From Bacteroidales bacterium H4 (GTDB lineage Bacteria > Bacteroidota > Bacteroidia > Bacteroidales > Muribaculaceae): a stretch of 64,000 bases of DNA. The stretch covers positions 88,643-152,642 of the forward strand of contig DAAP01000027.1 of assembly GCA_001701165.1 (NCBI GenBank), given 5' to 3'. The notes beneath the pieces are model-generated. The model saw only the letters and a list, made by a program, of their open reading frames with translations, was not told the origin of the DNA and made no database searches. This document shows, piece by piece, positions 26,453 to 35,179 of the stretch. Both the position numbers and the translations under genes were made by a program. Each line of letters starts with the position of its first letter. Within the stretch, counting starts at the first letter, position 1.

Positions 26453-27331
26453 TTACATTACATTGAGTACCTGCTCCTTGATTTGTTCGAGGAGGTCTTT
26501 CATCATCACGACTATGCGTTGCATTTCGGCATGATTGGACTTGGATCCGAGAGTGTTGATTTCGCGTCCCATTTCCTGGGCGATAAATCCGAGTTTTTTG
26601 CCTTGTCCGGGGTCTTGTTCCATGGTTTCCAAGAAGTAAGCCAGATGTTGTGTGAGACGTTGGCGCTCCTCGTTGACATCGAGTTTCTCTATGTAGAAAA
26701 TCATTTCCTGTTCCAGTCGTCCCTTGTCGTATTCGATGACGGGGATGCTTTGGAGCGCCTCGGCCAAGCGTGTGCGTATGCGCTGTATGCGTTCGGCCTC
26801 GTATTGGGGAGTTTGCGCCAGCAATTCTGAAATGTGCTGTATGCGCACTGCAAAGAATTCTTCCAGCTTTCGACCTTCGGCGCGACGGTAGTCCAGCAGC
26901 GCATCGGCGGCCAGTGTGGTGACTTCGCGCAATGCGCAAGCGACAGCCTCATCGTCCACGCTTTCTTCCTCGTTGGCCTGCATCACGTCCGGGAAGCGCA
27001 GCAATACGCTGTACCAATCCTCCGGTTCGGGTATGCCCAAGGCCACGGCGGCCTCGGACACCTGTGCGCGATATGCAGCCAGATTGTCCACATTGAGGTG
27101 GCAAGATACCGCTGCCGCCGTATTCTCGACAGTGATGGCAAAGTCGGCCTTGCCGCGTTGCAGCTTGGAGGCCAGAATGTTGCGCATATCTATCTCGTGG
27201 GCGCGTAGGGATGAAGGAATGCGTGTACTGAGGTCGAATTGCTTCGAGTTGAGAGACTTTACTTCGGCGGTAATTGTCCGTCCTGGTATGACTACGGTGG
27301 CTTTGCCGAAGCCGGTCATGGATAATAGCAT
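26453..27331 (-). CDS. yicC: YicC-family endoribonuclease
   Basis: A 292-residue protein of the YicC/YloC family, RNases implicated in small RNA and mRNA turnover. The start MLLSMTGFGKATV fits the family signature MxxSMTGFG; the longer frame from 27361 is not conserved. The C-terminal DUF1732 domain has EEVNRLSQHL-type sequence here as VNEERQRLTQHLAYF and the closing GQGKKLGFIAQEMGREINTLGSK segment, then KDLLEQIKEQVLNVM. The operon yicC-gmk-nadD-DUF5063 is driven from the promoter at 27408-27439. Confidence 0.93.
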   Translation of the reverse strand: MLLSMTGFGKATVVIPGRTITAEVKSLNSKQFDLSTRIPSSLRAHEIDMRNILASKLQRGKADFAITVENTAAAVSCHLNVDNLAAYRAQVSEAAVALGIPEPEDWYSVLLRFPDVMQANEEESVDDEAVACALREVTTLAADALLDYRRAEGRKLEEFFAVRIQHISELLAQTPQYEAERIQRIRTRLAEALQSIPVIEYDKGRLEQEMIFYIEKLDVNEERQRLTQHLAYFLETMEQDPGQGKKLGFIAQEMGREINTLGSKSNHAEMQRIVVMMKDLLEQIKEQVLNVM

Positions 27332-27407
27332 GTGTATTAGTTTTTTATGTTGTACGTACATGCGCGGCAGTGTGGTTGTCTGTATATCCCGAACTGCTGC
27401 GACATCG

Positions 27408-27439
27408 CAAATTTAGTCATAATTTCCCTAAATGGCAAA
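27408..27439 (-). promoter_or_regulatory. Promoter of the yicC-gmk-nadD operon
   Basis: TTTG (27439-27436), 20-bp spacer, TAAATTTG (27415-27408) on the minus strand, a full match to the Bacteroidetes consensus. Leader about 70 nt. Confidence 0.65.
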
Positions 27440-27606
27440 ATCCCCTGCGGTTGCGTTCTTCGGGGTTGCGGTTTTATATTTTTAGAAAAAAAGAGTGAAA
27501 ATGTGGTAGATAGAAAAAAAATGCGTAATTTTACGGCCGAAAAAGATCCGCAAGGATTCTTTTTGAATACTATATCATACTACTTACTTTTTACTTACTT
27601 GTTTTT

Positions 27607-28497
27607 ATGAAACACAGCTACCGTATTTTCGCGATGGCAGCCGTTGTATCTGCTGCAGTCGCCACTGCCTCGGCACAAAGCCCGGTATATATTACCGGCA
27701 ACGTGCCCGGACTGACCGCTACTTGGACTCCCGAGGAATCGGCAACGCTCACCTACGCCGACGGCGTATACACCTATGACATGACCGACGCCAAGCAGGG
27801 TCAGATGTTCAAACTATCTACCGCCAAAGGCGACTGGTCCACCTTCAATGCCGCTGCTTTCGGCATGGCCGATGACAATGGTAACTACACTCTGCCACTG
27901 AACACCGCCGTGACTTGGACGGAAGGCAAGTGCGGAAACATGGTGGTGCCTGCTACAGGCGACTTCAAACTGGTCGTAAACATGGATGCCAAGACCCTTG
28001 AGTTGCAAGGAGAAGGCTCGTACACCGATGTTTTTGAGATTTATATACTCGGCGAAGCCACGGGATGGGCGGCAAAAGACGCCTACAAATTTAACTTTGT
28101 CGAGAAAAACGCTTCCGGCGAAAACGTCTACGAACTGACGCTGCCCGAAGGACTGCTCGGCGAATTTAAGGTTGCCACAGCCGACTGGACCGCAGTTAAT
28201 TACGGCGTATACGACAAATCTATCGAAGCGGGCCAGACTACCGAGCTGAAATATAATGCCAATAACATCAGCTCCACCATCACCGAGAGTATCAAACTGA
28301 CATTCTATCACAATCTTGACACCAACCAATCTTCGTGGCTCAAGGTGGACCGCTACAGCGGTATCGGCGACATTGATGCCGAGGCAGCCGCAACTCCTGT
28401 CTTCTACAACCTTCAGGGTGTACGCGTGGATCGTCCTGCAAATGGCGTATACATCAAGGTGGCAGGCGACAAGGTCTCCAAAGTCTTTGTGAAGTAA
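27607..28497 (+). CDS. Secreted SusE/F-like two-domain protein with YNLQG C-terminal tail
   Basis: A 296-residue exported protein: signal peptide MKHSYRIFAMAAVVSAAVATASAQ, then two similar beta-sandwich modules (about 25-130 and 133-240) that resemble the starch-binding SusE/SusF modules, each with a FKLxTAxxDW-type strand and a closing strand (GDFKLVVNMDAKTLEL). It ends in a short tail with VFYNLQGVRVDRPANGVYIK, a type of C-terminal region widespread in Bacteroidales surface proteins. It is clearly paralogous to the protein at 60252-61145, with the same length and layout. It has no lipobox, unlike SusE/F. A carbohydrate-binding role is inference only. Confidence 0.75.
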   Translation: MKHSYRIFAMAAVVSAAVATASAQSPVYITGNVPGLTATWTPEESATLTYADGVYTYDMTDAKQGQMFKLSTAKGDWSTFNAAAFGMADDNGNYTLPLNTAVTWTEGKCGNMVVPATGDFKLVVNMDAKTLELQGEGSYTDVFEIYILGEATGWAAKDAYKFNFVEKNASGENVYELTLPEGLLGEFKVATADWTAVNYGVYDKSIEAGQTTELKYNANNISSTITESIKLTFYHNLDTNQSSWLKVDRYSGIGDIDAEAAATPVFYNLQGVRVDRPANGVYIKVAGDKVSKVFVK

Positions 28498-28522
28498 TCT
28501 CTTACGAGACACATATATACGG

Positions 28523-28552
28523 CGAGGGCGCTCCCATGCGAGAGCGCCCTCG
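28523..28552 (+). terminator. Terminator of the 27.6-kb secreted protein gene
   Basis: Perfect 11-bp inverted repeat CGAGGGCGCTC / GAGCGCCCTCG with an 8-nt loop, followed by TTGCATTATTATTATTG. It starts 26 bp after the stop codon. Confidence 0.75.
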
Positions 28553-28728
28553 TTGCATTATTATTATTGTGTCTAAGTCGCACAAAGTGTCTTCATCGAG
28601 GTTGAGGGTGGGGGTACTGAAACTATGGAGGTTTGCTTTTTGTCCTTGATGATAGAAAGATGGCGGGCAGTGGGCAAGCTGTCGATGCCACGCATGTGCC
28701 GGGACGATAACGCCCGGGTGTGCATATG

Positions 28729-29607
28729 TCAATAGTCGCTGAACAGTTGCGGCTTTATAACTATGCCTATGCGCAACTGGCTATGGAATTTGTTGTACTC
28801 GAGCAGGCCTTCGCCATAGCCGTTATAGTATTGCAGAAAAAGGAATTGGTTGTCGCGCTTCCAGAGTCGGTAGCTGAATTCGATGGTTGTGTTGTAGCTT
28901 TGGCGCCAGCCGCGGCGCTTCACCAGGGTGACTCCGGCGTTGAAACGGCGATTGGAGCTGAAGAATTGCAGCCCCACTTGATAAAGTCCGCAGTAATCGA
29001 GGATGTCGCGGTTGTTTTCGCCGTCAATGATTGGTATCCATACTTTGCCGTGTACCATAAGCATGGGGTCTATCATCACGTTGGCGCCCAAGGATATTTT
29101 GTTCCACGAGCGCGAGGCGTCGCCATCGCGGCCGTTGCTTTCGTGCTCGGCCATCAGCGTCACTTTGCCGATATAACGGTTCTTGACAAACAGCGGCTTG
29201 GTAAGTCCGATACCGGGATTGAAGTTGAGGTCGGTCATGGGCAGCGACTTCTCCAGAACGTTCCAGAATACTTTCTGCGTATAAAACAGGTACAGATAAG
29301 TGCCTAATGGTAGTGTGGAACGTGTCAGACGTTGCGAAATCGAAATCTGAAACTTGACATTGGTATTCTCGTTGGTGGGGCGACTGCCTATTGCCGGTCC
29401 GAAGATAAAGTAGTTGTCCTTGTACAGCCCGAAATACGGGCGTTTGTCAAAGGCGCGACGCATCGAGTCTGCATCGATGCGCTGCTCCGTTGTGGATACA
29501 ATCTGCGCACGCGCATCTTCCGGTATGGATACGCATAACGTCGCCATCATCAGACACATAAGGCAGCGTAATACTGCCGAAGAATATGTGGAGCGTTTGT
29601 CCTGCAT
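28729..29607 (-). CDS. pldA: Outer membrane phospholipase A
   Basis: A 292-residue outer membrane enzyme hydrolysing phospholipids that have leaked to the outer leaflet. Signal peptide to about residue 34 (DARAQ). The active site is intact: HESNG with His155 and Ser157, and SRSWNK with Asn169, the same +2 and +14 spacing as His142, Ser144, Asn156 of E. coli OMPLA. The remainder fits a 12-strand beta barrel, with amphipathic strands such as NAGVTLVKRRGW and TTIEFSYRLW. The promoter -7 element TAATTTTGC is at 29659-29651. It stands divergent to the Na/Pi transporter. Confidence 0.9.
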   Translation of the reverse strand: MQDKRSTYSSAVLRCLMCLMMATLCVSIPEDARAQIVSTTEQRIDADSMRRAFDKRPYFGLYKDNYFIFGPAIGSRPTNENTNVKFQISISQRLTRSTLPLGTYLYLFYTQKVFWNVLEKSLPMTDLNFNPGIGLTKPLFVKNRYIGKVTLMAEHESNGRDGDASRSWNKISLGANVMIDPMLMVHGKVWIPIIDGENNRDILDYCGLYQVGLQFFSSNRRFNAGVTLVKRRGWRQSYNTTIEFSYRLWKRDNQFLFLQYYNGYGEGLLEYNKFHSQLRIGIVIKPQLFSDY

Positions 29608-29650
29608 GTTTAATTTATGTGATGCCTCCGTCTCAGGGTGTATTCACTCC

Positions 29651-29659
29651 GCAAAATTA
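29651..29659 (-). promoter_or_regulatory. -7 promoter element of pldA
   Basis: TAATTTTGC on the minus strand, 44 bp upstream of the pldA ATG. No TTTG box at the expected distance. Confidence 0.45.
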
Positions 29660-30037
29660 CGAATAAATCCGCGAGTGAAACAGATGTATCCGTTCCTTTT
29701 GTAGTCCAAAAGGCACAATTATTGGAAAATACGGCGCATAGGTGCGTGTCGGCGTAGCTTTGAGCCGTTTTTCGGACCATAGCGGTGTCGGGCGATGTCA
29801 GCATCTAATGTTCAGCGACATACAGTGCATAAGCAAACCGAAAGGCTGCCCGAATGTTTACTAAAGATGAAAAAAACACTAAGCAAACATAAATAATATA
29901 TAAAATTCGAGTAAATTTGCAGTCGGAAAGTACGCGTCTTTTCCCGTGGCACTTAACCATTGCCGAGGTTGGCAACGACGACCACGGTCAATAGAACGAA
30001 AGTACGAACTTACTCCAATATCCACCTAACCAGCGAC
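29660..30037. other. Divergent intergenic region between pldA and the Na/Pi transporter
   Basis: The region between the two starts has the pldA -7 element on one side and a plus-strand TAAATTTGC at 29912-29920, about 118 bp before the transporter ATG, on the other. An open frame of 26 codons runs upstream of that ATG in the same phase but has no transporter-like sequence. I see no further gene. Confidence 0.5.
29912..29920 (+). promoter_or_regulatory. -7 promoter element of the Na/Pi transporter gene
   Basis: TAAATTTGC, consistent with TAnnTTTGC. Transcription would begin near 29926, leaving a leader of about 110 nt. Confidence 0.5.
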
Positions 30038-31879
30038 ATGGACTACGGATTTTTTGATTTTTTGGGCCTACTCGGATCGGTATGCCTATTTCTGTATGGT
30101 ATGAAGGTGATGAGCGAAGGCCTGCAAAAAGCCGCGGGCGACCGCTTGCGCCACATACTGTCGGCAATGACACGTAACCGCTTCAAAGGCGTGGTTACCG
30201 GTTTCACCATCACGGCATTGATTCAAAGCTCATCGGCATCGACAGTGATGGTTGTCAGCTTCGTCAACGCCGGACTGATGTCCTTGGCCCAATCTATGGC
30301 CGTAATCATGGGTGCCAACGTGGGTACCACCTTCACGGCATGGATTATCGCCCTCTTCGGCTTCAAGGTTGACATCTCGGCCGTGACCATGCCGATACTG
30401 GCCGTGGCTGTGCCAATGCTTTTTATGCGAGGCAGCCGCACCAAGAGCCTCGGCGAATTCCTTGTCGGTTTCTCGCTGCTGTTCCTTGGCTTGAACATCA
30501 TCAACGACTACGTCCCCGACCTGCAGTCCAACCCCGAGGTGTTCGAGTCGCTCTCGTACTATACCAATATGGGCTTTATGTCGCTGTTGCTATTTGTACT
30601 GGTGGGCATAGTGCTGACCTGCGTCATACAGTCATCGGCGGCTACTTTTGCCATCACGTTGATTATGTGCAGCAAAGGATGGATTGAGTATCCGCTGGCC
30701 TGCGGACTTGTACTGGGTGCCGCCCTCGGTACGGCTATTACCCCGGTACTGGCATCGTTGAGTGGCAATATTGCCGCCAAACGCACGGCCGCCGGGCATG
30801 TGCTGTTTAATGTCCTGGGTATGACATGGCTTTTGGCTGTGTTCCATCCCTTTGTCAATATGTCTGCGCACTTGACCGAATGGCTCGGGCTGGGTGACCC
30901 TACCGAATTGTACAGATACACCACCGAGCTCAAGGCCACCGACCCGGCAATGTACAACCAAGTTATGGCTAATGCCGCGCCTTCTGCGCCCGATGCGGTC
31001 ATTGCGCACCACCACAATATGATTACACAGCTGCAGGTGGCCATGTCGTTCGGATTGTCCGTGTTCTATACGACATACAAGCTCATCAATGTTTCCATAA
31101 TGATATGGTTCACGAAATTGTATGTGCGCATAGTCGAATGGCTGCTCCCGTCGCGACACAAGGAAGACGAAGAATTCTCCCTCAAGTTTATATCCGGCGG
31201 TTTGCTCAACGCCACCGAGCTTAATATCACTCAGGCCGAAAAAGAGATCGGAGTATATGCCGAGCGCGTCGGTCGCATGATAAAGATGGCACAAGACCTT
31301 GTGCACACCAAGAGTAACAGCGTCGATTTCAACAAGCTGCTGTCGCGTCTCGAAAAATATGAGGACATCTCCGACCGTATGGAAATCGAAATAGCCAAGT
31401 ACCTAAACCATTGCGCCGAAGGACGTTTGTCCAACGACTCGAAGCTGCGCCTGACATCTATGCTCGGGGTCATCAGCGAAATCGAGTCTATAGCTGACTG
31501 CTGTTACGGACTGGGCAAAATCATGACGCGTAAAGCCCAAAGCAACGTCGAGTTCAACGAAAGCATTTTGGCCAACATCGACATGATGTTCGGCTATGTT
31601 TCCGAGGCCATGACGATGATGAATGGCCTGATCGCTAACATCCAAAACCCCGAAGAACGCAAAATCATCGCCAGCTACAACAAGGAACGTGAAATCAACA
31701 ATATGCGCAACCAGTTGCGTAGCGAGAACGTCACCAATGTCAACAGCGGCGTATATCAGTATCAAGAAGGCATATACTACATGGACATCATCGGAACGCT
31801 CGAAAAGACCGGCGACTATATCATCAATGTCGTCGATGCCGTCAAGGAGCAATACCGTCACCGCTACCGCAACTCCTAA
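30038..31879 (+). CDS. Na/phosphate cotransporter with C-terminal PhoU-like domain
   Basis: A 613-residue inner membrane protein. The start MDYGFFDFLGLLGSVCLFLYGMKVMSEG fits the NptA/PNaS family N-terminus; the longer upstream frame lacks homology. The membrane half (about 1-385) shows the duplicated QSSSA and QSSAAT motifs (TALIQSSSASTVMVVSFV and CVIQSSAATFAITL) that form the substrate site in sodium-dependent phosphate transporters. The C-terminal part (about 400-600) is helical with PhoU-like repeats (LSRLEKYEDISDRMEIEIAKYL). The protein would import phosphate with sodium, with PhoU-type control. Monocistronic. Confidence 0.92.
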   Translation: MDYGFFDFLGLLGSVCLFLYGMKVMSEGLQKAAGDRLRHILSAMTRNRFKGVVTGFTITALIQSSSASTVMVVSFVNAGLMSLAQSMAVIMGANVGTTFTAWIIALFGFKVDISAVTMPILAVAVPMLFMRGSRTKSLGEFLVGFSLLFLGLNIINDYVPDLQSNPEVFESLSYYTNMGFMSLLLFVLVGIVLTCVIQSSAATFAITLIMCSKGWIEYPLACGLVLGAALGTAITPVLASLSGNIAAKRTAAGHVLFNVLGMTWLLAVFHPFVNMSAHLTEWLGLGDPTELYRYTTELKATDPAMYNQVMANAAPSAPDAVIAHHHNMITQLQVAMSFGLSVFYTTYKLINVSIMIWFTKLYVRIVEWLLPSRHKEDEEFSLKFISGGLLNATELNITQAEKEIGVYAERVGRMIKMAQDLVHTKSNSVDFNKLLSRLEKYEDISDRMEIEIAKYLNHCAEGRLSNDSKLRLTSMLGVISEIESIADCCYGLGKIMTRKAQSNVEFNESILANIDMMFGYVSEAMTMMNGLIANIQNPEERKIIASYNKEREINNMRNQLRSENVTNVNSGVYQYQEGIYYMDIIGTLEKTGDYIINVVDAVKEQYRHRYRNS

Positions 31880-31978
31880 GTTCGAAAGGTCCGGCACGGA
31901 GTGCTCCGAAAACTCTGACGCCGCTTGATGTCGACTACAAATTCTACTAAAAGGACATAAGCTGTTGCATAAAAAAAG

Positions 31979-32010
31979 GCGGGTCTGCACCATAAAAAGA
32001 GCAGACCCGC
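31979..32010. terminator. Terminator between two convergent genes
   Basis: Ten-bp perfect inverted repeat GCGGGTCTGC / GCAGACCCGC with a 12-nt loop. On the minus strand it is followed by seven T, so it mainly ends the PEGA-like gene at 32064; on the plus strand it may also stop the transporter transcript. Confidence 0.8.
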
Positions 32011-32063
32011 TTTCATCCATAACCCGGGAGAATTAAATCAGCCCGGTTCTGTTTTTCCTAATT

Positions 32064-32837
32064 CTATTCGTCATCGTCGTCATCGCGACTGTTGTAGTTT
32101 TCTTTGGACACGAGTTCGAAGAAACCGCTGATTTCCTGCTGATCAAGCGCCTGACGGACGTTGAAACGTTTTACCTGGTCTTCATATCCTTTTTTGCAGA
32201 CCTTGATTTCGATGGTGACATCACGCGAATTGGCGTAAGTCAAGCCGTTGATGTTGAAGCTGCGTGTTTCCTCGATAGGTGTGGTTGTCATATATGTCTC
32301 ATTGGTGTTCTTGACTTCGGCGGGAACGCTCGAAATCACACGCCAGAAGACACGTGCGCCGCGCGGATCCGAGTCGAAGTACCAGCGAATGATGGTTTTC
32401 TCGATGTCGGTTTTGCCGGCGTTGTTGCGGTCGACACGTTGACGCTCCTGATTGGCCGTCAATGTCGTTTCCGAAGGTTTGGGCGCCGGTGCGGGAGCGG
32501 GTTGTGCTTTGGGCTTGGGTGTGGCCTCGGGTTTCTTGCGAAGTTCGCCATAGACTACGGCGTTGTTCTCGAGCTGCTTCTTTGAGAATACGACGACTAC
32601 GGTCTTGGACTCATAGCCTTTTTTGACGAACTGGAACATCAGGGTCTTGTCCGCCATTTTCTTCTTGAGGGTGATAAATGCGGGAGTCGTAGGGCTGACG
32701 AGTTCGCCGTTGAGGTATACGGCAGCGCCGTCAGGATCGCAGGCCAGAGCCACTTGGTAGTCCTTGGCTGTGGCGGTCATAGTCGTTGCCGCGACAAGCA
32801 TACATGCCACGACAAGACGTTTTATTAGTCCTTTCAT
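32064..32837 (-). CDS. Secreted PEGA-like envelope protein, paralogue of the next gene
   Basis: A 257-residue exported protein with a signal peptide (MKGLIKRLVVACMLVAATTMTATA) and no lipobox. Residues 26-90 look like a PEGA-type beta module (CDPDGAAVYLNGELVSPTTPAF). A proline-rich linker (about 104-125, KPKAQPAPAPAPKP) leads to a C-terminal domain (about 145-245) shared with the upstream gene: RWYFDSDPRGARVFWRVIS, TNETYMTTTPIEETRSFNI, then GYEDQVKRFNVRQALDQQEIS. The tail is acidic (DDDDDE). Function unknown; probably periplasmic or surface. The gene pair arose by tandem duplication of the C-terminal domain. Confidence 0.78.
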   Translation of the reverse strand: MKGLIKRLVVACMLVAATTMTATAKDYQVALACDPDGAAVYLNGELVSPTTPAFITLKKKMADKTLMFQFVKKGYESKTVVVVFSKKQLENNAVVYGELRKKPEATPKPKAQPAPAPAPKPSETTLTANQERQRVDRNNAGKTDIEKTIIRWYFDSDPRGARVFWRVISSVPAEVKNTNETYMTTTPIEETRSFNINGLTYANSRDVTIEIKVCKKGYEDQVKRFNVRQALDQQEISGFFELVSKENYNSRDDDDDE

Positions 32838-32875
32838 AACTGTTGGAAGTATTTGATTGATGTTAAGGTGTTTGG

Positions 32876-33742
32876 TTACTTTTTCTTAGAGGATTTGGAG
32901 GAAGATGAGGTGGCGTTTCGGGAATTTCGGTAGTTCTTTACGACTTTGGGTACGAGTTCGAAGAAGCTGCTGATTTCCTGTTGGTCGAGGGCCATGCGCA
33001 CATTATAGCGCTTGACTTGCGTTTCATAGCCACGCTTTTCGATTTTGACTTCGATGGTGACGTTGTTTGAGTTTTCGTAGGTGAGACCGAGGATGTTCAG
33101 CGAGCGCGTTTCTTCCAAGGGAGTCGTGGTCATATAAGTCTCGTTGGTGTTCTTGACCTCGGCCGGGTCATTCGAAATCACGCGCCAGGATATGCGTGCG
33201 CCGCGCGGTTCCGAGTCTATATACCAGCGTATAACGGCTTTTTCCATATCCGTATTTCCGGGGGTGTTGCGGTTGACTACTTGTCCGGTGGGCTGTGGCT
33301 GAGGTTGAGGCTCAACGGCGACGACCGGCTCGGGTTGTGCCGGAGTGTTTGTGTCTTTTTGCAGCGTGACGTCAAGTACATCTTTGTCATATACCATCAT
33401 CTGGCCGGTAGCGACGTCAATGGCAGCAGGGATTATACCCAAAACTATGTTCCACCAAAAACGTCCTCGAATCTTGGTGTCAAGCATGAAATTTTGCGAG
33501 GTGTAACCTTCTCTGGATGCTTCTACGCGCTTTCCTTTGAGTTGTTTCTTTAGATTGACCGTTGCAAATCCGTTGTCTCCGACAAAGCCTAACTGTACAT
33601 TCTTGTCGGCGTCTTTCAGCTGCGTACCCGGTACGCCTTTGAAGGAGATTTCCTGGGAGCTCTTCGTTGTGAGGGTCGCGCAGGATGAGGACAGCAGCAG
33701 TACGCCTGCAGCTGCGAATGATAAAATGATTTTGTTTCTCAT
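32876..33742 (-). CDS. Lipoprotein with a PEGA-like module, paralogue of the next gene
   Basis: A 288-residue predicted lipoprotein starting MRNKIILSFAAAGVLLLSSSCATLT, lipobox SSSC. Residues 30-85 resemble a PEGA module (FKGVPGTQLKDADKNVQLGFVGDNG); a stretch near 95-125 (GRFWWNIVLGIIPAAIDVATG) is hydrophobic and glycine-rich, as in bacterial lipoproteins with a membrane-touching helix. A proline/glutamine linker precedes the C-terminal domain shared with the downstream neighbour (RWYIDSEPRGARISWRVIS, NETYMTTTPLEETRSLNI, RYNVRMALDQQEISSFFEL). The end is basic, SSSKSSKKK, opposite in charge to the acidic end of its paralogue. No function known. Confidence 0.78.
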   Translation of the reverse strand: MRNKIILSFAAAGVLLLSSSCATLTTKSSQEISFKGVPGTQLKDADKNVQLGFVGDNGFATVNLKKQLKGKRVEASREGYTSQNFMLDTKIRGRFWWNIVLGIIPAAIDVATGQMMVYDKDVLDVTLQKDTNTPAQPEPVVAVEPQPQPQPTGQVVNRNTPGNTDMEKAVIRWYIDSEPRGARISWRVISNDPAEVKNTNETYMTTTPLEETRSLNILGLTYENSNNVTIEVKIEKRGYETQVKRYNVRMALDQQEISSFFELVPKVVKNYRNSRNATSSSSKSSKKK

Positions 33743-34270
33743 GCAGAGTAATTTGTTGTGTGCCGTTGTTGCCCGGGACGGCATTTACACAAAAAAACGT
33801 GGGCAACTTTGCCACGTCTTTGGTTGAGGGTCCTGAGAAAACCTTGAGATGCAGATGGGGCAATAGTAACCCACGTATATAATACGTGAGAAACTATCTT
33901 GCTCATACTCGCATCTCTTGTGGAAAATTTCTCAGGTTTTCAACCAAGAGCGAAAAGCAAAACGTTTATGTTTTATATTCTAATAATGTCTACCTCTGTA
34001 GATACCGCAAATTTACTGCATTTTATCCAAGCGTACAAATATTGCCGCATCTTTTTTCGGCTTTTTGATTTTTTGGGGGTTGCTTTCAATCGCCTGAACC
34101 TTCGGGTTGTGCGTGTATTTTTTATGCATCGGCTCGGTCTTCGGTAGTGTTAAAAAACGCCAAAAAAGGATGTTGCGGCAAACTTTGTATCCGTGTTTGG
34201 TTGTTACAATAGTACAATATCGGATATCGGACTCCGATGCGACAAAACGACTAAGTAACATCATCAAATC
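33743..34270. other. Divergent intergenic region with imperfect long inverted repeat
   Basis: The region separates the lipoprotein gene (minus) from the superoxide dismutase gene (plus). At 33797-33817 a hairpin ACGTGG..CCACGT is seen. Around it a longer imperfect inverted repeat pairs TTGGTTGAGGGTCCTGAG (33820 on) with CTCAGGTTTTCAACCAA (33931-33947), and GAGATGC (33846-33852) with GCATCTC (33911-33917), with a small ACGTATATAATACGT palindrome in the centre. I cannot assign a promoter with confidence and see no gene. Confidence 0.45.
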
Positions 34271-34909
34271 ATGGCACATACAGACACACAGCACGACAAC
34301 AACAGGCTTATAATGGTGCAGCCCGAACTGCCTTATGCTCCGGACAGCCTTGTCCCGGCCATTTCGGCGCGTACCATCCAATATCATTGGGATATACATA
34401 CTCGTACATACATAGACAACCTTAACCGCTTGGTTGCAGCTTCGGATATTGCTTGGACCTCCGTCGAGGACATCATCCGAACCGCTGACCCGGGGTCGCT
34501 GTACAACAATGCCGCTCAGACATGGAATCATATCTTCTATTTCTACGGTTTGTCGCCAGCCGGTGGCGGAGAGCCTACGGGCGACCTTGCCAAGGCTATA
34601 GCTCGCGATTTCGGGAGTTTCGAAAGATTTTATGACGCCTTTGTGGACGCCGGCACGGCTGTCTTCGGTTCGGGATGGGTATGGCTGACGACCGATAACT
34701 CGCGGCGCCTCGCTATCCATGCCGGATCCAACGCCTACAATCCTTTGCGTGAGGATTTGGTGCCGCTGCTGGTCGCCGATGTTTGGGAACACGCCTATTA
34801 TCTTGATTATCAAAACCGCCGCGCCGAAGCACTACGACGACTGGCCGATATAATTGATTGGACTACAATCGAAAAGCGCTATGCGCGACTCGATGCCATA
34901 CAATCTTAA
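34271..34909 (+). CDS. sodB: Superoxide dismutase, iron/cambialistic type
   Basis: A 212-residue Fe/Mn superoxide dismutase that dismutes superoxide to oxygen and peroxide in the cytoplasm. The four metal ligands are present: His39 (QYHWDIHTRTYIDN), His87 (AQTWNHIFYF), Asp170 and His174 (DVWEHAYYLDYQNRR). Gln83 in NNAAQ and Gly at FGSGW fit the iron or cambialistic subtype. The N-terminal 15 residues are longer than usual, and the MVQPELPYAPDSL at residue 15 is a possible alternative start. The second-shell region is divergent (HWDIHT instead of HYGKHH), but His43 and Tyr47 are conserved. Confidence 0.93.
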   Translation: MAHTDTQHDNNRLIMVQPELPYAPDSLVPAISARTIQYHWDIHTRTYIDNLNRLVAASDIAWTSVEDIIRTADPGSLYNNAAQTWNHIFYFYGLSPAGGGEPTGDLAKAIARDFGSFERFYDAFVDAGTAVFGSGWVWLTTDNSRRLAIHAGSNAYNPLREDLVPLLVADVWEHAYYLDYQNRRAEALRRLADIIDWTTIEKRYARLDAIQS

Positions 34910-35018
34910 AATTCTGACAATTACAACGCAATAAGTCTCATATAATAAACAGAATAGGTCTCTTAGGGTTAAGCATAATAGACAAGAAAGCACAATAAGC
35001 ATAATGTGATGAATGAAG

Positions 35019-35050
35019 AGAGCGGCAGCCGTGAGGCCCCCGCTCTTTTT
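35019..35050 (+). terminator. Terminator downstream of sodB
   Basis: Inverted repeat AGAGCGG / CCGCTCT with a GC-rich 14-nt loop followed by TTTT. It lies about 110 bp after the sodB stop. The rest of 34910-35179 holds nothing recognisable. Confidence 0.6.
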
Positions 35051-35179
35051 GGGGCTAATGACCTGTCGGCTCGCTTATGGTAAAAAAACAAGACATAGGC
35101 GGCAGAGCTTGTATCATCCGTCGCTTGGTGTCCTCATCGGACGCTGCTGTGCTCTCGTGTGAGGTTGTCTACGAGGCGT

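Noticed and set aside
34013..34813. 266-codon minus-strand frame opposite sodB
   Set aside because: Superoxide dismutase on the plus strand has all metal ligands; the antisense frame has no features.
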